From Costus lasius (taxonomy: Eukaryota > Streptophyta > Magnoliopsida > Zingiberales > Costaceae): a DNA stretch of 64,000 bases. The notes under the pieces are model-generated. The model made no database searches, was not told where the DNA came from, and was given only the letters and a program-made list of their open reading frames with translations. Location: positions 25,531,439 through 25,595,438 of the forward strand of contig CM050450.1 in the NCBI GenBank assembly GCA_027563935.2, read 5' to 3'. This document shows, one piece after another, positions 1 through 11,406 of the stretch. A program made the translations under genes and the position numbers. Numbering within the stretch: position 1 is the first letter of the stretch; every line of letters starts with the position of its first letter.

Positions 1-1
1 C

Positions 2-169
2 ATACTCAGAAGATTTCACCTGATCAGAGAGATCATTGACAGAGGTGATGTCAAGATTAGCAGAGTAGACACAGAGAACAATCTGGCAGACCCATTGACC
101 AAGGCTTTGGCGCAGCAGAAGCATGATGGTCACGCTAGAGATATGGGGTTGAGATTCCTCAACTTCTAG
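2..169 (+). pseudogene. Ty1/copia polyprotein, RNase H C-terminal end (partial)
   Basis: The first 56 codons are open and end in TAG at 167-169. The translation carries the typical copia RNase H tail: an RRFHLIREI block, then ENNLADPLTKAL, then a short basic end RDMGLRFLNF. This is the last part of a pol polyprotein whose remainder lies left of the window. It is followed within 11 bases by a polypurine tract and then by the 3' LTR, the standard order for copia elements. RNase H would remove the RNA template during reverse transcription in the virus-like particle. No break is visible in this fragment, so the element may be fairly young, but gag, integrase and RT cannot be judged. Confidence 0.9.
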
Positions 170-179
170 GTCTTAGTGC

Positions 180-190
180 AAGTGGGAGAT
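180..190 (+). other. polypurine tract of copia element
   Basis: The purine-rich run AAGTGGGAGAT lies directly before the TGTTGG start of the LTR and 11 bases after the pol stop codon. This is the usual plus-strand primer position in copia elements. Confidence 0.85.
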
Positions 191-2146
191 TGTTGGTGTA
201 TATGCCCTAGGACCTAGTTTTGGTCAACTTATGTACTACTTGACACTGATATTTATATATCATTCTGGCATTGTCGTTATCATTGTTTGACTACACCTGC
301 GATTGTGTACTTACATGATAATGTCCCTGGAGACAGATTGGATCTGTGCTCGAATTATAATCCCCAGTCAATGTACCTTAGTGGATATGGGACAGCTATG
401 GTACTTGTGAGACTGGTATGTGGGCTGGTTAGGCACGTGGTGCTAACGCAGACACATGGGTATATCATTGGGGATATACTGGATAGACCCGCTATGAGGC
501 TATGACTTGGTGTCATGAGTTATCCTCATAAGTGACAGGAGATGCATTGATCCCTTGACTTGAGGTCATTAATCATTCTATATGGTTAGGGACTTGCTTT
601 GATACAACCTAACACCTTGCCGTAGCTGGGAGGTCATAACGGTTGTTATTGAGCATGTCACGACCCATATGAGAAGATCAATGGACAGACATAGGATTTG
701 CCCCTTCCCTAAGGAAGTATGATATCCATGGAGCTCCTTTATGGTTCTATGACTGAGAGTGTATGGCCATACCCAGGTGAGAACCTGTTTTAGTCATAGC
801 CATGTGATTGGATGAAAACAAGTGGTGACACACTTGTCCAATCGAATATCAGTACGGCAAAGAGACTGTAATGCATCTGTACCTAGTTGCGATGATGGGG
901 ATGTCGATGTCGATATCCATTCCAACGACCTGGGTAGCAGCGATGCACTGCTAGGTGCCGCTCACTGCTTGTGATGACCTTTGGTTAGCACTGCCAGCGT
1001 CAGAGGAACCTACAGGGTCGCACACCTTGATACTTGAGTTCTCGTATTGATCGGGAAGCCTTATGATCGAGTTATTAGATAACTCGGATCTAATTGGGAG
1101 ATTTCATCAGCGCCAATGGGCCTGATGAGATGGAAGAATGTTATTGGAGCCAAACTTCATTTTTGGCAGGTTGACCCGTATTTGACCATGGTTGGTCACA
1201 TTTGGATTAGGGTTGCATTGGATTGGATCCAAGTGCTTAATCAACCTATGCAATGATGTTTGGGCTAGCTCATTATCCAATGAGGCCCAATAACAAGTTC
1301 TCATGAAGAGATGAGAGGCTAAAAGGGTATAATGGGGAGAAACATGAACCATTAGGCGCCTGGGGGCATAATGGGGTCATGTTGGCGCCTTTGCTTCATT
1401 ATGGAAGTAAAGGGCGCCTCCCCCTCTCTTCCTAGGATGGAATGCATGCCTCTATGGCATTGCTTGAGGCGCAAGGCAAGGCCTTGGCGCACAAGGAAAG
1501 GCGTGGGAACAAAAGGTAAGGTTGAATGAGAATTATGGAAATGTCTTGGAGACTTTCCTTATCTCAAACCTCCTCATCCTAGCCCTACACTTGTCATGAT
1601 CCTAGCCATTACCCTAACCGCCTCTTGCCCTATAAATATGACCCTAGTCACCCCCTCTTGTGTAAAATTAATTCCTTGAAGGCGTGAACACAAGGAGAGG
1701 GGCGAGTGCTTGGAGCAAGGGCGCATCTTCCTTCTTCCATAACCGCAAGCCACTTCTTCCTTTCCTCTTGGCGCAAGGAACTTTAGTGCTTGGCGGTTTG
1801 GATAGTCTTCCTTCTTCTCTTGGCGCATCATCTCTCTTGGTGGCGCAAGTGAAGTAGAGTATCTCCCTAAGGCTTGGATCTTCTTCCCGAGGCTAGCACC
1901 GGGCGTGGAAGAAGAGAACTCAAGAGATCCGTGTGTGCGAGACTGCAGAGGGCGAACACTTGGGCGCCTTCATCGACATCGCTCTACATTGCTCTTAAGG
2001 TATTTCCTAACTCATCGTGTCGACTCCCTTGCATGCGATCTTCACTGGGTTTTTGGGACTGGCCTGTTTCGGGGACATTCTTCCGCTGCGAGAAATGTAT
2101 GTCCATAACTCTGAAAATTGTAAAATGTCCCCGGGGTTTCCCAACA
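191..2146 (+). mobile_element. copia 3' LTR (about 1.96 kb)
   Basis: The LTR begins TGTTGG just after the polypurine tract and ends CCAACA at 2141-2146, giving the usual short terminal inverted repeat. Beyond 2146 the sequence switches at once to a gypsy gag reading frame, so the copia element inserted into E1 gag. The expected 5-bp target duplication would be TTATA (2147-2151); its partner lies outside the window. A TATA box (TATAAATA, 1631-1638) sits about 515 bp from the LTR end, so U3 is about 1.44 kb long. Many GGCGC motifs cluster around it. The ORFs inside the LTR show no known domain. Confidence 0.88.
1631..1638 (+). promoter_or_regulatory. TATA box of copia LTR promoter
   Basis: TATAAATA in a CCCTATAAATATG context, inside the LTR and followed about 30 bases later by a plausible transcript start region. 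It is the best TATA in this LTR, assigned by position and sequence only. Confidence 0.6.
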
Positions 2147-2150
2147 TTAT

Positions 2151-4040
2151 ATGCCAGCCGGATCTATCACCACGTGGGAATAGCTGTCCAAAGCCTTTCT
2201 AAACAAATATTTCCCACCAAGCAAGACTGTGCAGCTACGCAACAGAATTACGGCTTTTGCACAATAAGAAGGAGAATCACTGTATGACGCCTGGAAATGT
2301 TTCAAGGAACTTCAGCGCATGTGTCCACACCATGGGCTCCAAGACTGGGTTATAATCCACATCTTCTACAACGGATTGGACTATAACACCAGATCGATGG
2401 TGGACGCTGTAGCTGGTGGGACGATCATGAGTAAGAGCGTGGAAGAGGCGACCATTCTACTTGAGGATATGGCCATGAACCATAACCACTAGTCGAGTGA
2501 GCGGAATACCACTTCCACTGGGTTTGGTAAGTATCAGAATGATTCCCTGACCTCACTGGCGGCTAAGGTAGACTCTCTAGTTCAAAAGCTTGACTCTATT
2601 TCTTTCCCCTCAGTTGCAGTTAATGCGGTTTCTTGTGAAGTGTGTGGTGTAACAGGGCACAATTCGTCTAACTGTCAAATTCTAGCCTCATCATAGGAAG
2701 AATCAATTCAGGAACAAATCAATGCCTTGGGGAGTTACAATCAGAGACCTGTGAATGATCCCTATTTTGCAACATACAACCCAGGATGGAGGAACCACCC
2801 CAACCTGTCCTACAAGAACAATCCAGGGCAAGGTCCTCCACAGTTTGCTCAGCAGAACAATAGGGCACCGCCAGGTTTCCAGCCAAGACAATATGGGCAA
2901 CCCCAAAAGCCGAACTACGAAACCATGCTAGAAGTGATGATGAAGCAACAAAAGAAAATGGATGACCTCGCTGACCAACTCAAGCAACTGACATCTTGTG
3001 TGGAAGCCCTAACTACCCACAACAAGATGTTAGAGAATCAGATTGCGCAGCAAGCCATTATTGCTAGCAGACCCGCAGGGAGAGTACCCGGACAACCAGG
3101 GATGAACCCCAGGGAGCACGTCAACGCAGTTACGATGATGAGTACCGAATACGATAAGACACCTAGTCAGCTCGTCGAGGAACTTGTTGATTCATCCACG
3201 AGCATCTTCTTGAAGGCAGAGGACCATGAGGAGAAAGTAAAAGAGGAGAATTATGTAGGCCCACCTGCATATATCCCTCCAATCCCTTTTCCCCAGAGGT
3301 TACTCAGGGTAGATCAGAGTGAACCTAATATTGGTAAGTCCCCAGCAAAGAAAAATAAGGTAATCAAGAACACTGAAGTAACAAAGGTAAGAGACCCTAG
3401 TGATATTTCAATTCCATGCCAAGTAGGTAAATTCTCTGTTGAAAATGCTTTATGTGATATAGGAGCTAGTGTTAGCCTTATACCTTCACATTTACTTGAC
3501 GAGATAGATGATGGAAAACTTAGGCCTACCGAGACTTATGTTCAATTTGCCAATGGCTTCGATCAACAACCAATTGGAATATTAGAGAATGTAACAGTTA
3601 AAATTGATAAATTTTCTATCATTACTGATTTTATGGTTGTTAAAATGAAGAAAAATGTTAAGTTTCCAGTTATTCTAGGAAGACCATTTTTGGCAAGTAC
3701 AGGAGTCATAATTGACATGTTTCATAAGAAGCTTACTCTAAATTTAAATGATAGCAAGTTGATTTTTGATTTTTCATCAGGAACTAAGATGATGGATTTT
3801 GTAGGTTCCAAGCAGCTACCAGAAACAATGGTGGATGATTTTGATAGAGGAGGTGATTTAGAGGCTGATAAACGTCTCACAGGAAATTGGCAAAGTTACA
3901 CAGGAGACAAATTGAAGGAGGCTGAGACATGGGCATTTCCTAGAGCTCTAAGAGTAGATCTGTGCAATGAATTGAAGGAGCGTAAGGAACTTCAATCGCC
4001 AATCATTCACTACGCTTCTTATCCACCAGAAAAGTCATAA
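2151..4040 (+). pseudogene. E1 gag-protease ORF (5' truncated, with stops)
   Basis: One frame runs from the copia junction to the TAA at 4038-4040. It starts inside the retrotransposon gag domain, shown by KECQRMCPHHG-like and NYNT/AAGG-like blocks shared with E3 and E4. A CX2CX4HX4C zinc knuckle follows near 2633-2677, then a YNPGWRNHPNLS segment, a Gln-rich coiled stretch ending LENQIAQQA, and an aspartic protease with CDIGAS at 3453-3470 and ILGRPFLA downstream. In-frame stops fall at about 2181, 2262, 2490 and 2694; from 2727 on the frame is open for 437 codons. Gag would form the particle and the protease would process it. The protein stops soon after the protease, and the usual RT is absent rather than frameshifted. 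Confidence 0.85.
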
Positions 4041-4050
4041 ACATTACTTT

Positions 4051-4095
4051 GGTCAAGCTAAAGACCGAAAATAAGCGCTTTTTGGGAGGCAACCC
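4051..4095 (+). repeat. conserved post-coding block (E1 copy)
   Basis: GGTCAAGCTAAAGACCG followed by a GCGCTT...GGGAGGCAACCC core. The same block occurs at 11868-11915 in E2 and reversed at 17491-17535 in E3, each time just after the coding region. From memory, Athila-group elements of other plants carry it after pol. Its function is not known to me. Confidence 0.75.
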
Positions 4096-5659
4096 ATTCT
4101 TTTGATTTTCCTTTAAATTATTTCTTCCAGTTTATTTTTAATTTGAGTTTTGTGATGCTGAGTTGTGATTGTGAGAAATTTTAATTGCAGGAAATCTTCG
4201 AAGAATCTTCGTGCGAAGAGAGGATGGCGAATAAAAGAATTATGGAGATGCAGTGAATTGCTCAAAACTATAAAAGTTAAAACGCTAACTGAGTATGGTA
4301 AACTATATTTTGATCAGTGAAACTAGACAGTATTTGATATCTGAGAGTTGATTACCATGTATAAATTGAATATCTTTGAGTTGGTAATTTTTCTGGATTA
4401 TTCTGAATCATGTTTTCATCTTTTGATATAACTGCACAGGATTTCGCCACATAATACAAAGGGAACTCTTGCAAAAATTTTTCTGAAATCTACCATTCAT
4501 TTAATTTTAATGACTATGTATATGCAACAATTTAAGTCTAGGGTATCTTCATGATTTGCTTTTTACTTCAAAAGCTTTATAGATATGGATTTTGAATATT
4601 TATGATTTTTAAGGATATACAAGTTTGTTTTATCCTTAATTTTAGACTTGGGAAACATTTTGAGTGATTGATTTGATGACTTAGGGAATTTTTGAAATTT
4701 CATGAAAACTTAAATTGTTGAGTAAATTCAATTCTAGTACTGATAAAATGCATATGTGAATTGTTATATGTTCATATGACACATGCATAGTATCTTTATA
4801 CTTGAGGTTTAATTTATCTATTTTTGCTTGATGAGAATTTTTATGAATAGAAAATTGGTGATATTTATTTAACTGAGATTTGCTCCAACTCCTCTAGTTG
4901 AGAAATCTTAAGTCATGAGTTATATTATACCATTGTTTGGTATACTTTAAATCTGTTGTGATCAAGTAACAGAGGGAGAAATTTTAAAACAGATATTTAA
5001 CCCTCTTGTAGAAAGATCAACAATAATTTAAATACCATTCCACTGACCGGCTTTCTCCAGAAATTAAAAAAAAAGAGAGAGAGAGAATGACTCCTCTACT
5101 TAGCACTGCTAAATTTAGCAGTGGTACCGAAGACTTGAGTTGAAGTCTAATAAAAAAAGGAGAGAGAGAATAAAAAAGGGGTGAAAAAGAGAAAACTGTA
5201 GGTTAAGCGGACAGCTCCGCTGACTTTCATGATTGAGACTATGAGTTAGATTATATTACTCTGTGGTATACTTTAAACAATGTTATGGCATATGACAGTT
5301 TAAAGACGAAATTGCTTTAAAAATCTCTTATCTTTAACATCACCGAGATTCTTGAAATAAATTTTTGTCAATTGAGTAAGATAGATCTATTAAATTGAAA
5401 GTATCTGATATTTGGTGTGTGATGAATGAATATTATGACATGAATTGTGGATTTTATCTTTCTTGGATTGTAACCTCTTGAGAATTTATCTCTATTATGA
5501 TTTTTCTTGAATTACTTGAGTTTGAAAGATTGGTTACTTACTTTGTGGACTAAGGACATTATTAAGGGCAAAAACAATTGAGTGATTCTTATCATTACAT
5601 TCTTTATACATATCAAGGTATTGCTTGAGGACAAGCAAAATTCTAAGTCTAGGGTATTT
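4096..5659 (+). other. E1 non-coding 3' region with hairpin and PPT-like end
   Basis: About 1.56 kb of AT-rich DNA without a credible gene. It holds a (GA)n run near 5074-5086 and a perfect 20-bp palindrome CACTGCTAAATTTAGCAGTG at 5104-5123 inside the CTCCTCTACTTNGCACTG...CAGTGGTACCGAAG hairpin shared with E2, E3 and H. A second, less regular GA-rich stretch follows to about 5195. The end (5621-5659) reads TTGCTTGAGGACAAGCAAAA and then an AGTCTAGGG purine-rich stretch, the sequence these elements carry just ahead of the 3' LTR. Confidence 0.7.
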
Positions 5660-7206
5660 TGATGCGTTGCATTTACACCATGTTTTTGCTTATATTTTAC
5701 ATCATATTTTGGGCATATTTGCATGATTTTGTGCTATTTTAGCATTTTTACTTCACTTTGCACAGAATCTTCACTTTTCTTGGTTTTTATGAATATATAG
5801 GTAAAAAGGCACAAAAATGGTAGATTTTGCAAGTTTTGAAGCTATAATATGATTCCCGAGGAAATCACAAGCCTACACGTCAAATCTAGAGTCAAAACGG
5901 TGAAAGACGAGAGAATTACGGTCTTGGCCGTAATTATGGTCGTAGACGTAAAAACAACGACGAGCGGATGAGAAAAAAGGGCTAAGTGTCGGAAGTGACC
6001 AGAGACTTTCACGGGTGAAGCCGTGATTCCATCACGGACCGTGAAACTCGCTGTGACCGAAGACATTATACACAGAGACATTTACGGCTTCAGCCGTGAA
6101 TCCATCACGGGCCATGAATCTCTCTGTGACTGAAGCGCTGTACACACAAAGGGAATTATGGCCGTGGCCGTGAACAGGTTACGGACCGTGAAAACATCCG
6201 CCCGACGAGTTTTTCACTCGTTTCTCACTCGATTCAAACTGAATTTAAGCCAAACTTCACAGAACCGTTCCTTGATGAGTTCTAAACCGGTCCAAGTATA
6301 AAAGATCAAATTTTGATCCGGTTTAGGGGACTTTTCTAGACAAAGGCGAGCAGCGGCGGCGATAGAGGCGACAACTTGATTTCCGATCAGATTTCGGCGA
6401 GGTTCTCTCTAGAAACGACGATTGATCGACCAATCCTCATCTACGGATCAAGGAGAAGGCGATTCTATAGTTTCTTTAGAGATTTCTTGTGATTTTTTTC
6501 ATGGTTTCTTACTCATTCATATCAAACATCATGTATTCCATTATTACTATGAGTGAGTAGATACTTTTTGTCGGGATGATTGGGTGTAACCCATTGACTT
6601 TTATGAGTTAACCTATATTCTTACTATTTCAATAGAATTATCTTCATGATTTAGTTGTCATTGCCCTTAATTCATGATTTACCCTGGCCAAGTAAATTTG
6701 CATCTTAGGCGTTGCAAGAAGGACCGGGAGGTGAATCGCAACCCCCGATCTATTTCAATTAAACCTGCGAATTCAATCACGGGTGTAGTTTGAATTTGTC
6801 TGAAGGGTTTAACCAACTCTTCACAGAGCTTAAATAGTTTAATTAGATTAACTGTCACGAGAGTAGGGAGTTAATTTAGTTAAGCACCATGCTACGCTCC
6901 GGGAGGAGGTAGTATGCACCTTAGGAAGAGTCCCTTTCATGATTGATATTTCTTGCGAAATAGTTATTCTTTTTAAATGCTCATAATTGTCTCTGTGGCG
7001 AACCCATGATATCCTGACTCTTTAGAAATCAAGACCTCTTTAAAGCTGTTTCCGAAATCGTTAGTTCATAGAAGTCTAGAAAAATCCTTTAATTTAGTTT
7101 GCCTAAATTCAAACATGTCAGGAAGTCGGCACTTAGCTACGTAGTCCTCGTGGGATCGATAACTTTTATTACTTCGATAAAATCTGTGCACTTGCGAAGG
7201 CTATCA
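5660..7206 (+). mobile_element. E1 3' LTR (1547 bp)
   Basis: The LTR begins TGATGCGTTG directly after the purine-rich end of E1 and finishes GCACTTGCGAAGGCTATCA, the ending shared by the Athila-type LTRs here. A TATA-like TATAAAAG lies at 6297-6304. Between about 5880 and 6200 there is an array of short palindromes built on ACGG...CCGT and CACGG...CCGTG cores. No matching 5' LTR is in the window. ORFs inside it are spurious. Confidence 0.85.
5880..6200. repeat. palindrome array in E1 LTR
   Basis: At least five short imperfect hairpins follow one another, for example ACGGTCTTGGCCGT, ACGGCTTCAGCCGT and ATGGCCGTGGCCGTGA. The array lies 220-540 bp inside the LTR and upstream of its TATA box. Confidence 0.7.
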
Positions 7207-8460
7207 GTAATCTTACAGATAATGCACGTACACTATGTTGATGCTGACCACCAAACCCCGGATACCTGAGCAAAGTACTGATATTGAAGTTGGCGTGGGA
7301 GTCCCTGACAAGAGGCATTCACCGAGAATGATGCAAGCTATACCCGCACTAATTGGTTTTAATCCGCTCTATTGGGAGACTATACACGCTCATCTGTTGT
7401 TTACTTATTTATCCCCAGCGTTGGTATTCAATTTTTAATAGTTGGAAGTGATATAAGGGCCTTGTTGTGCCCCTTTCATCACTTGTATTGTTTCTTGTAT
7501 TAGTTTTCGTATGTTCCTGTCTATCTAGCTGTGGTTATTGATGTTTCTACTTGATTTTGAATGGCACAGGAATATCGCAAATTGATTCAATAGAGGCAGG
7601 CATTTTCTGCCAGTTTTCTGAAAATCATGGGCGGCTCCAAATGAAAATCTCGACCGTGATTATCACTCAGTCTAACATCAGAAATTTCATTGAGAGAATT
7701 ATGCTAGGGAGGTGATTGAAGTCATGGCCGTAATCAGCAACACAGAAATTACACAAGGAAATCATGATGGGGGTATGCTGAAAGTCGCGAACGAGATTTT
7801 TCAAAGAGGCAAAACAAAGACTTATCCACCGAGAATATTACGGCAGAGCCGTGACTATGGCCACAGCCGTAAGATTTGTGCGCAACCTTAAAGAAGCAAT
7901 CACAGGTGGGTCATGATGAAAAGCATGGGCAGAATTTCCAGAAGGCAAAATATGTATTATATTGACGAGAACATCACAGCTGCCCAGTGATTCAAGTCAC
8001 GGAAGTGAAAAACAATACCAAAAATCTGCGAGAAGATCACAACTGGGTCCTGATGAAAAACGCGACTGTGATTTCCCAGCAGATGTTTTTGGCAACGAAC
8101 TTCTTAAGTGAGTCCAAACGAGCTTATTGGGCGTGATCACTAAAATGCTTAACGGGTCTACTAGCAACCCGACCCATTAAGCACGTTCACTTAAACTCTG
8201 CCCGATTTATCCGCCTAGGGTTCCCGATTTTCCCCTTTCCGTACATATCGCCGACCCCACTATCTGCCCCACTAACTCGCCGCCGCTTGCTTCACCGCCG
8301 GCCCCCGACTCGCCGGCGACTTCTTCGATCACTTCTGGCGAGCTCGCGACTACAAGTTCCCATCTATTTCCTTGCCGTAACTTCTGTTTTTCTGCCCTTT
8401 CCTCTTTTGGCATTTCCACAATAGCACTCAGCACCTTCACCTTGCCTACTCAAGCAAACA
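7207..8460 (+). other. H element: non-coding stretch ahead of env-like ORF
   Basis: This follows the E1 3' LTR and precedes the H env-like start at 8461. I find no recognised gene; the 67-codon ORF at 7235-7438 resembles nothing I know. From about 7630 to 8060 short hairpins with CCGTGATT, ACGGCAGAGCCGT and TCACAGCTG-type cores recur, as in the LTR arrays. From 8190 the sequence becomes C-rich and then runs into the env-like start. H pol should lie further left, outside the window. Confidence 0.5.
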
Positions 8461-8714
8461 TGCCGCTACGATGGAAGGCAACTGGGAAGCGTCCGGCGAG
8501 CACTTCTAGTCCTCGACCAGAACCACAGTACTAGCCAGCTCTACCAGAAATCTAGATGCGGGACAACCACCAAGCCTCGCGATATCAAGTTCTCTCTAAC
8601 TGGCGCATAATCAACACCCGGTACATCGACCCACCTTCGCTAGCTATAGTGGGAATCTTCGACGATCTCCTCTAGATGTTTTGGCAGTTCAGCTGGGGAA
8701 GGTTCCTGCAATAT
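8461..8714 (+). pseudogene. H env-like (Athila ORF-1 family) N-terminal piece
   Basis: From ATG 8461 the frame reads a basic, Ser/Pro-rich start, two TAG/TAA stops, then NWRIINTRYID and a WGRFLQY block. This matches the post-pol env-like protein of Athila elements (the Athila ORF-1 family), whose biochemical role is not established. The frame continues without loss into 15415 once E2 and one copy of AATAT are removed (RFLQY | AHRTY). There are three in-frame stops within this piece. Confidence 0.75.
8710..8714 (+). repeat. target-site duplication AATAT, left copy (E2)
   Basis: AATAT directly precedes the TGATGACACC start of the E2 5' LTR and recurs at 15410-15414 directly after the 3' LTR. 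Taking one copy out restores the H env-like frame. Confidence 0.9.
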
Positions 8715-10366
8715 TGATGACACCAAAATTCATACTATATTTTGTGTCATTTCATTGGTCTTTTTGTGTCATATTTATGTTCTTTTGCTTGTTTTTAAGC
8801 CCTATTGTTAAATATTGCGGAATCTACACCATTTCTTGTTTTTAATGATTTTTAGGTAAAAAGTACCATATTTTGATGGATTTTAAAAGATTTGAAAATC
8901 GGAGCAAGTTTGAAAAATTACACCCCCCGGGTGTAATAAATATTATGGTACCGTAATTTCTACCCCAGAATGCATAGAAGCAAAATTACGGCAGTGTCGT
9001 AATAAATATTACACTACCATAATTTCCACCCAAAAATATATAGAAGAAATTACGGCACTACCATAATAATTTTCATGGTACCATAATTTCGGCATAGTTG
9101 TCTGATTCTTCAGCTGGAAACTTAAAAAGATGATTACTCGAGTTATAGACCACCAAATTGAGATCTGAAAGAAGCTATAAACTCGTCTCAATGAGGAGCA
9201 GACAAGAGGAGTGAAAGCCCTAATTTTTATCGACTATCCAGGGAGAAATCGAGAGAGGTGTCCCTAGGGTTTGGCCTCGAGCCGAGAGGCGTAGAGGCCA
9301 CCTCAGGCCGCAATTTTCACAAGGAAGCTTCATTTGAAGGAGGAGAGGATACGCAAAAAGTTTCAGAATGAAAGAAGATCAATCGGAGGAGAACTCAATG
9401 AAAGAGCGGGCGCCAGCACTCTTCACTCACAAAAGTACGGGCTGTAATTATAGCCCTGTTTTGTAACTTCTACCCTTTCTCTTTGATTTCTGATTGTTCT
9501 AAACTTTGATTTATTGTAATTCCTCTACCATGCTAGCTTAGACATTTTATGGGACATGGGGTGTAATCCCCTTGATTTTACTTGACTAGATAATTTTTAT
9601 TTCGTCATGATAACTTTACTATGATAATTTTACTTATGTGATGAACGCCTTTAATTCTCCGAAGATTCATATTGTTAGCATGTTTTAGAGTTTTCGCGAT
9701 ATGGACCGAGAGGTGATTTGCTTGAGAACTTGGAACCCTAAAATTGAATGTTAGGAACTCATCGTAAGAAATTAGGTTTGTTCTTACTTCTCAATTTTAG
9801 AAATACAATGCCATGTTAATAATCTGAATTTAGGATCGAGTTAATGTGATAAATGTGATGATACTGTGAGAGATCAAGTATCGGATCGTTAGAGAACCAT
9901 AAGTAGAACTTGTGTTGAGATTCGGATGCACGAGAGTGATCCTTGAGTTTCCACTTGAGATGATTGACTTAGAATTCGGATGCACGAGAGTGATCCTTGT
10001 GTTCTTTGTTGATAGTTTACTTATTTTCAACATTGAATAAATCTTGCATGAGAGTGAGGATTGGTTCTTTTGTATGATTGTCTGCGCGAGAGCGAGATGA
10101 TTTCTTTATGAAGTAAATTATGCCTTTATCATAATAAGATTAGACTGACGAACACATATTTATATCTAGTCATGGAAATTAAGGTTGATGAAACCCTAGT
10201 CTCAGTTTCTCCCTTAGATATTTAGTTTACTTTCCATTTGTACTTTCATCATATTCGATTTGCTTAGCTAGTGAGAAAATAATTATTTGGTACTTAACAC
10301 GTAGGTCTATGTGGTTCGATATCTTAATTATTACTTCGAGTATCCATGCACTTGCGGACTATAACA
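8715..10366 (+). mobile_element. E2 5' LTR (1652 bp)
   Basis: Starts TGATGACACC and ends CGGACTATAACA just before the PBS. It aligns throughout with 13700-15409 except for a deletion of about 57 bp near 8892, where the 3' copy keeps extra bases at 13880-13936. A possible TATA (GCTATAAAC) is at 9175-9183. Palindromic units occupy 8927-9090. Downstream CACGAGAGTGATCC repeats (about 9925 and 9985) are typical of this LTR type. Confidence 0.9.
8927..9090. repeat. palindrome array in E2 5' LTR
   Basis: Begins with ATTACACCC-CCC-GGGTGTAAT (9-bp perfect stem, 8927-8947), then ATTATGGTACCGTAAT, ACGGCAGTGTCGTAAT, ATTACACTACCATAAT and similar units, spaced by 20-30 bases. The 3' LTR carries the same array at about 13955-14130. 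Confidence 0.8.
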
Positions 10367-10372
10367 AGTTTT

Positions 10373-10390
10373 TGGCGCCGTTGCCGGGGA
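10373..10390 (+). other. E2 primer-binding site (tRNA-Asp type)
   Basis: TGGCGCCGTTGCCGGGGA lies 6 bases after the LTR end. From memory it is the exact complement of the 3' end of plant tRNA-Asp, the primer commonly used by Athila/Tat elements. Confidence 0.9.
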
Positions 10391-10683
10391 ACTTAGTTTT
10401 GTTAATATCAAAATAGTTGTTAGTATTGCTAGACTAAGTTTTAGTTGTTTTAGATTTAACTTTGTTTTTTTGTTTTTGCAGGTTTTGGATTTTCACAAGT
10501 GGTGACAGAACTGTGATATCTGAAAATTTTGAATTTGCTTGTGTTTTGTGTTTTTTTATATTTTGACAAAAAAAGAGAAAAAAATTTAATTGATTGGTGT
10601 TGGATAATCTTTTTATTCTTGATAGATTTGAAGATATGTCTTTTAATCACAACTCATGGGCAACTAAATAAGGTAAGGTATAC

Positions 10684-11406
10684 ATGCCACAAGGTAAATA
10701 TGAAAATGATTCGTTGTGTACTCTTGCAGATAAATTAGACTCTTATATGCCCTCTGTTACGAAATCTTATTCTTCTTTTAGATGTGATATTTGTGGATGT
10801 TCTGATCATTATACTTCTGATTGCCAAATTTTAATTTCTCAAAATCCCAATTCACCATGGTACCAAGATGATCAATATTATTCTAGATGGGAAAATCAAA
10901 CTTCTTTTTATGATGATTGCTCAAATCAAATTTCTGAACCATGCTTTGAGGACACTGAAAAATCTAGCTTAGAGTTGATGTTTGAAAAGTTCATGAAACA
11001 AAGTGAGGAGTCACATGAGACCTTTAAACAAATGAATTCTATGATGGATAATATGAGTGCTCATACTGAAATTTTAGAAACCCAGTTAGCACAACAAGCT
11101 TGTTTATTTGAGTTTGATTTGGAAACTGAGAAAATTGATTTAGAAAATTCCCCCTCTGATTTTGATTGTTTTGAAATTGATTCTTTTGTGAACATTAATG
11201 AATCTCACTCTAATTTTGATGATTGTAAAATTGATTCATTTGATAATTTATTTGTGAAAAAGTTTGAGAAAATTGATTTTGAAAAATCCCCTCTTGATTC
11301 TAGTGATAGTGTTGAAATTGATTCTTTTGATGATATATTATTTATGGTTAAATCTGATTCTTGCAATTCTGAGATTGATTCTTTTAATTCTTCTGATGAT
11401 AAATAA
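10684..11406 (+). CDS. E2 reduced gag-like ORF: zinc knuckle plus acidic IDSF repeats
   Basis: A 240-codon ORF starts at ATG 10684, about 300 bp after the PBS. It has a clean CX2CX4HX4C zinc knuckle (C34, C37, H42, C47) and a coiled stretch ending LETQLAQQA (131-139), both also present in the gag of E1, E3 and E4. The capsid-type gag domain that normally precedes the knuckle and the protease that follows are missing. Residues 145-240 are acidic and low in complexity, with recurring (E/K)IDSF units. The zinc knuckle suggests nucleic-acid binding; the acidic part has no known function. The frame once ran on to 11855, so even this ORF is shortened. Whether it is translated is unknown. Confidence 0.65.
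   Translation: MPQGKYENDSLCTLADKLDSYMPSVTKSYSSFRCDICGCSDHYTSDCQILISQNPNSPWYQDDQYYSRWENQTSFYDDCSNQISEPCFEDTEKSSLELMFEKFMKQSEESHETFKQMNSMMDNMSAHTEILETQLAQQACLFEFDLETEKIDLENSPSDFDCFEIDSFVNINESHSNFDDCKIDSFDNLFVKKFEKIDFEKSPLDSSDSVEIDSFDDILFMVKSDSCNSEIDSFNSSDDK

Larger units (their letters stand above)
2147..7206 (+). mobile_element. E1: Athila/Tat-like gag-protease element, 5' part cut off by copia insertion
   Basis: The element contains a gag-protease frame (2151-4040), a conserved post-coding block (4051-4095), about 1.6 kb of non-coding 3' sequence with a hairpin, a PPT-like region and a 3' LTR (5660-7206). Its 5' LTR and gag start lie left of the copia insertion, outside the window. No RT, RNase H or integrase lies between protease and LTR, so it depends on another element for movement. 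It lies inside the H element; its 3' target-site copy would be GTAAT (7207-7211). Confidence 0.8.

Noticed and set aside
1874..2287. 137-codon ORF
   Set aside because: It crosses the copia LTR end into E1 gag in the wrong frame, so it is an accident of the junction.
8207..8440. 77-codon minus ORF, Glu/Gly-rich
   Set aside because: It is antisense to the C-rich leader of the H env-like ORF and has no domain.
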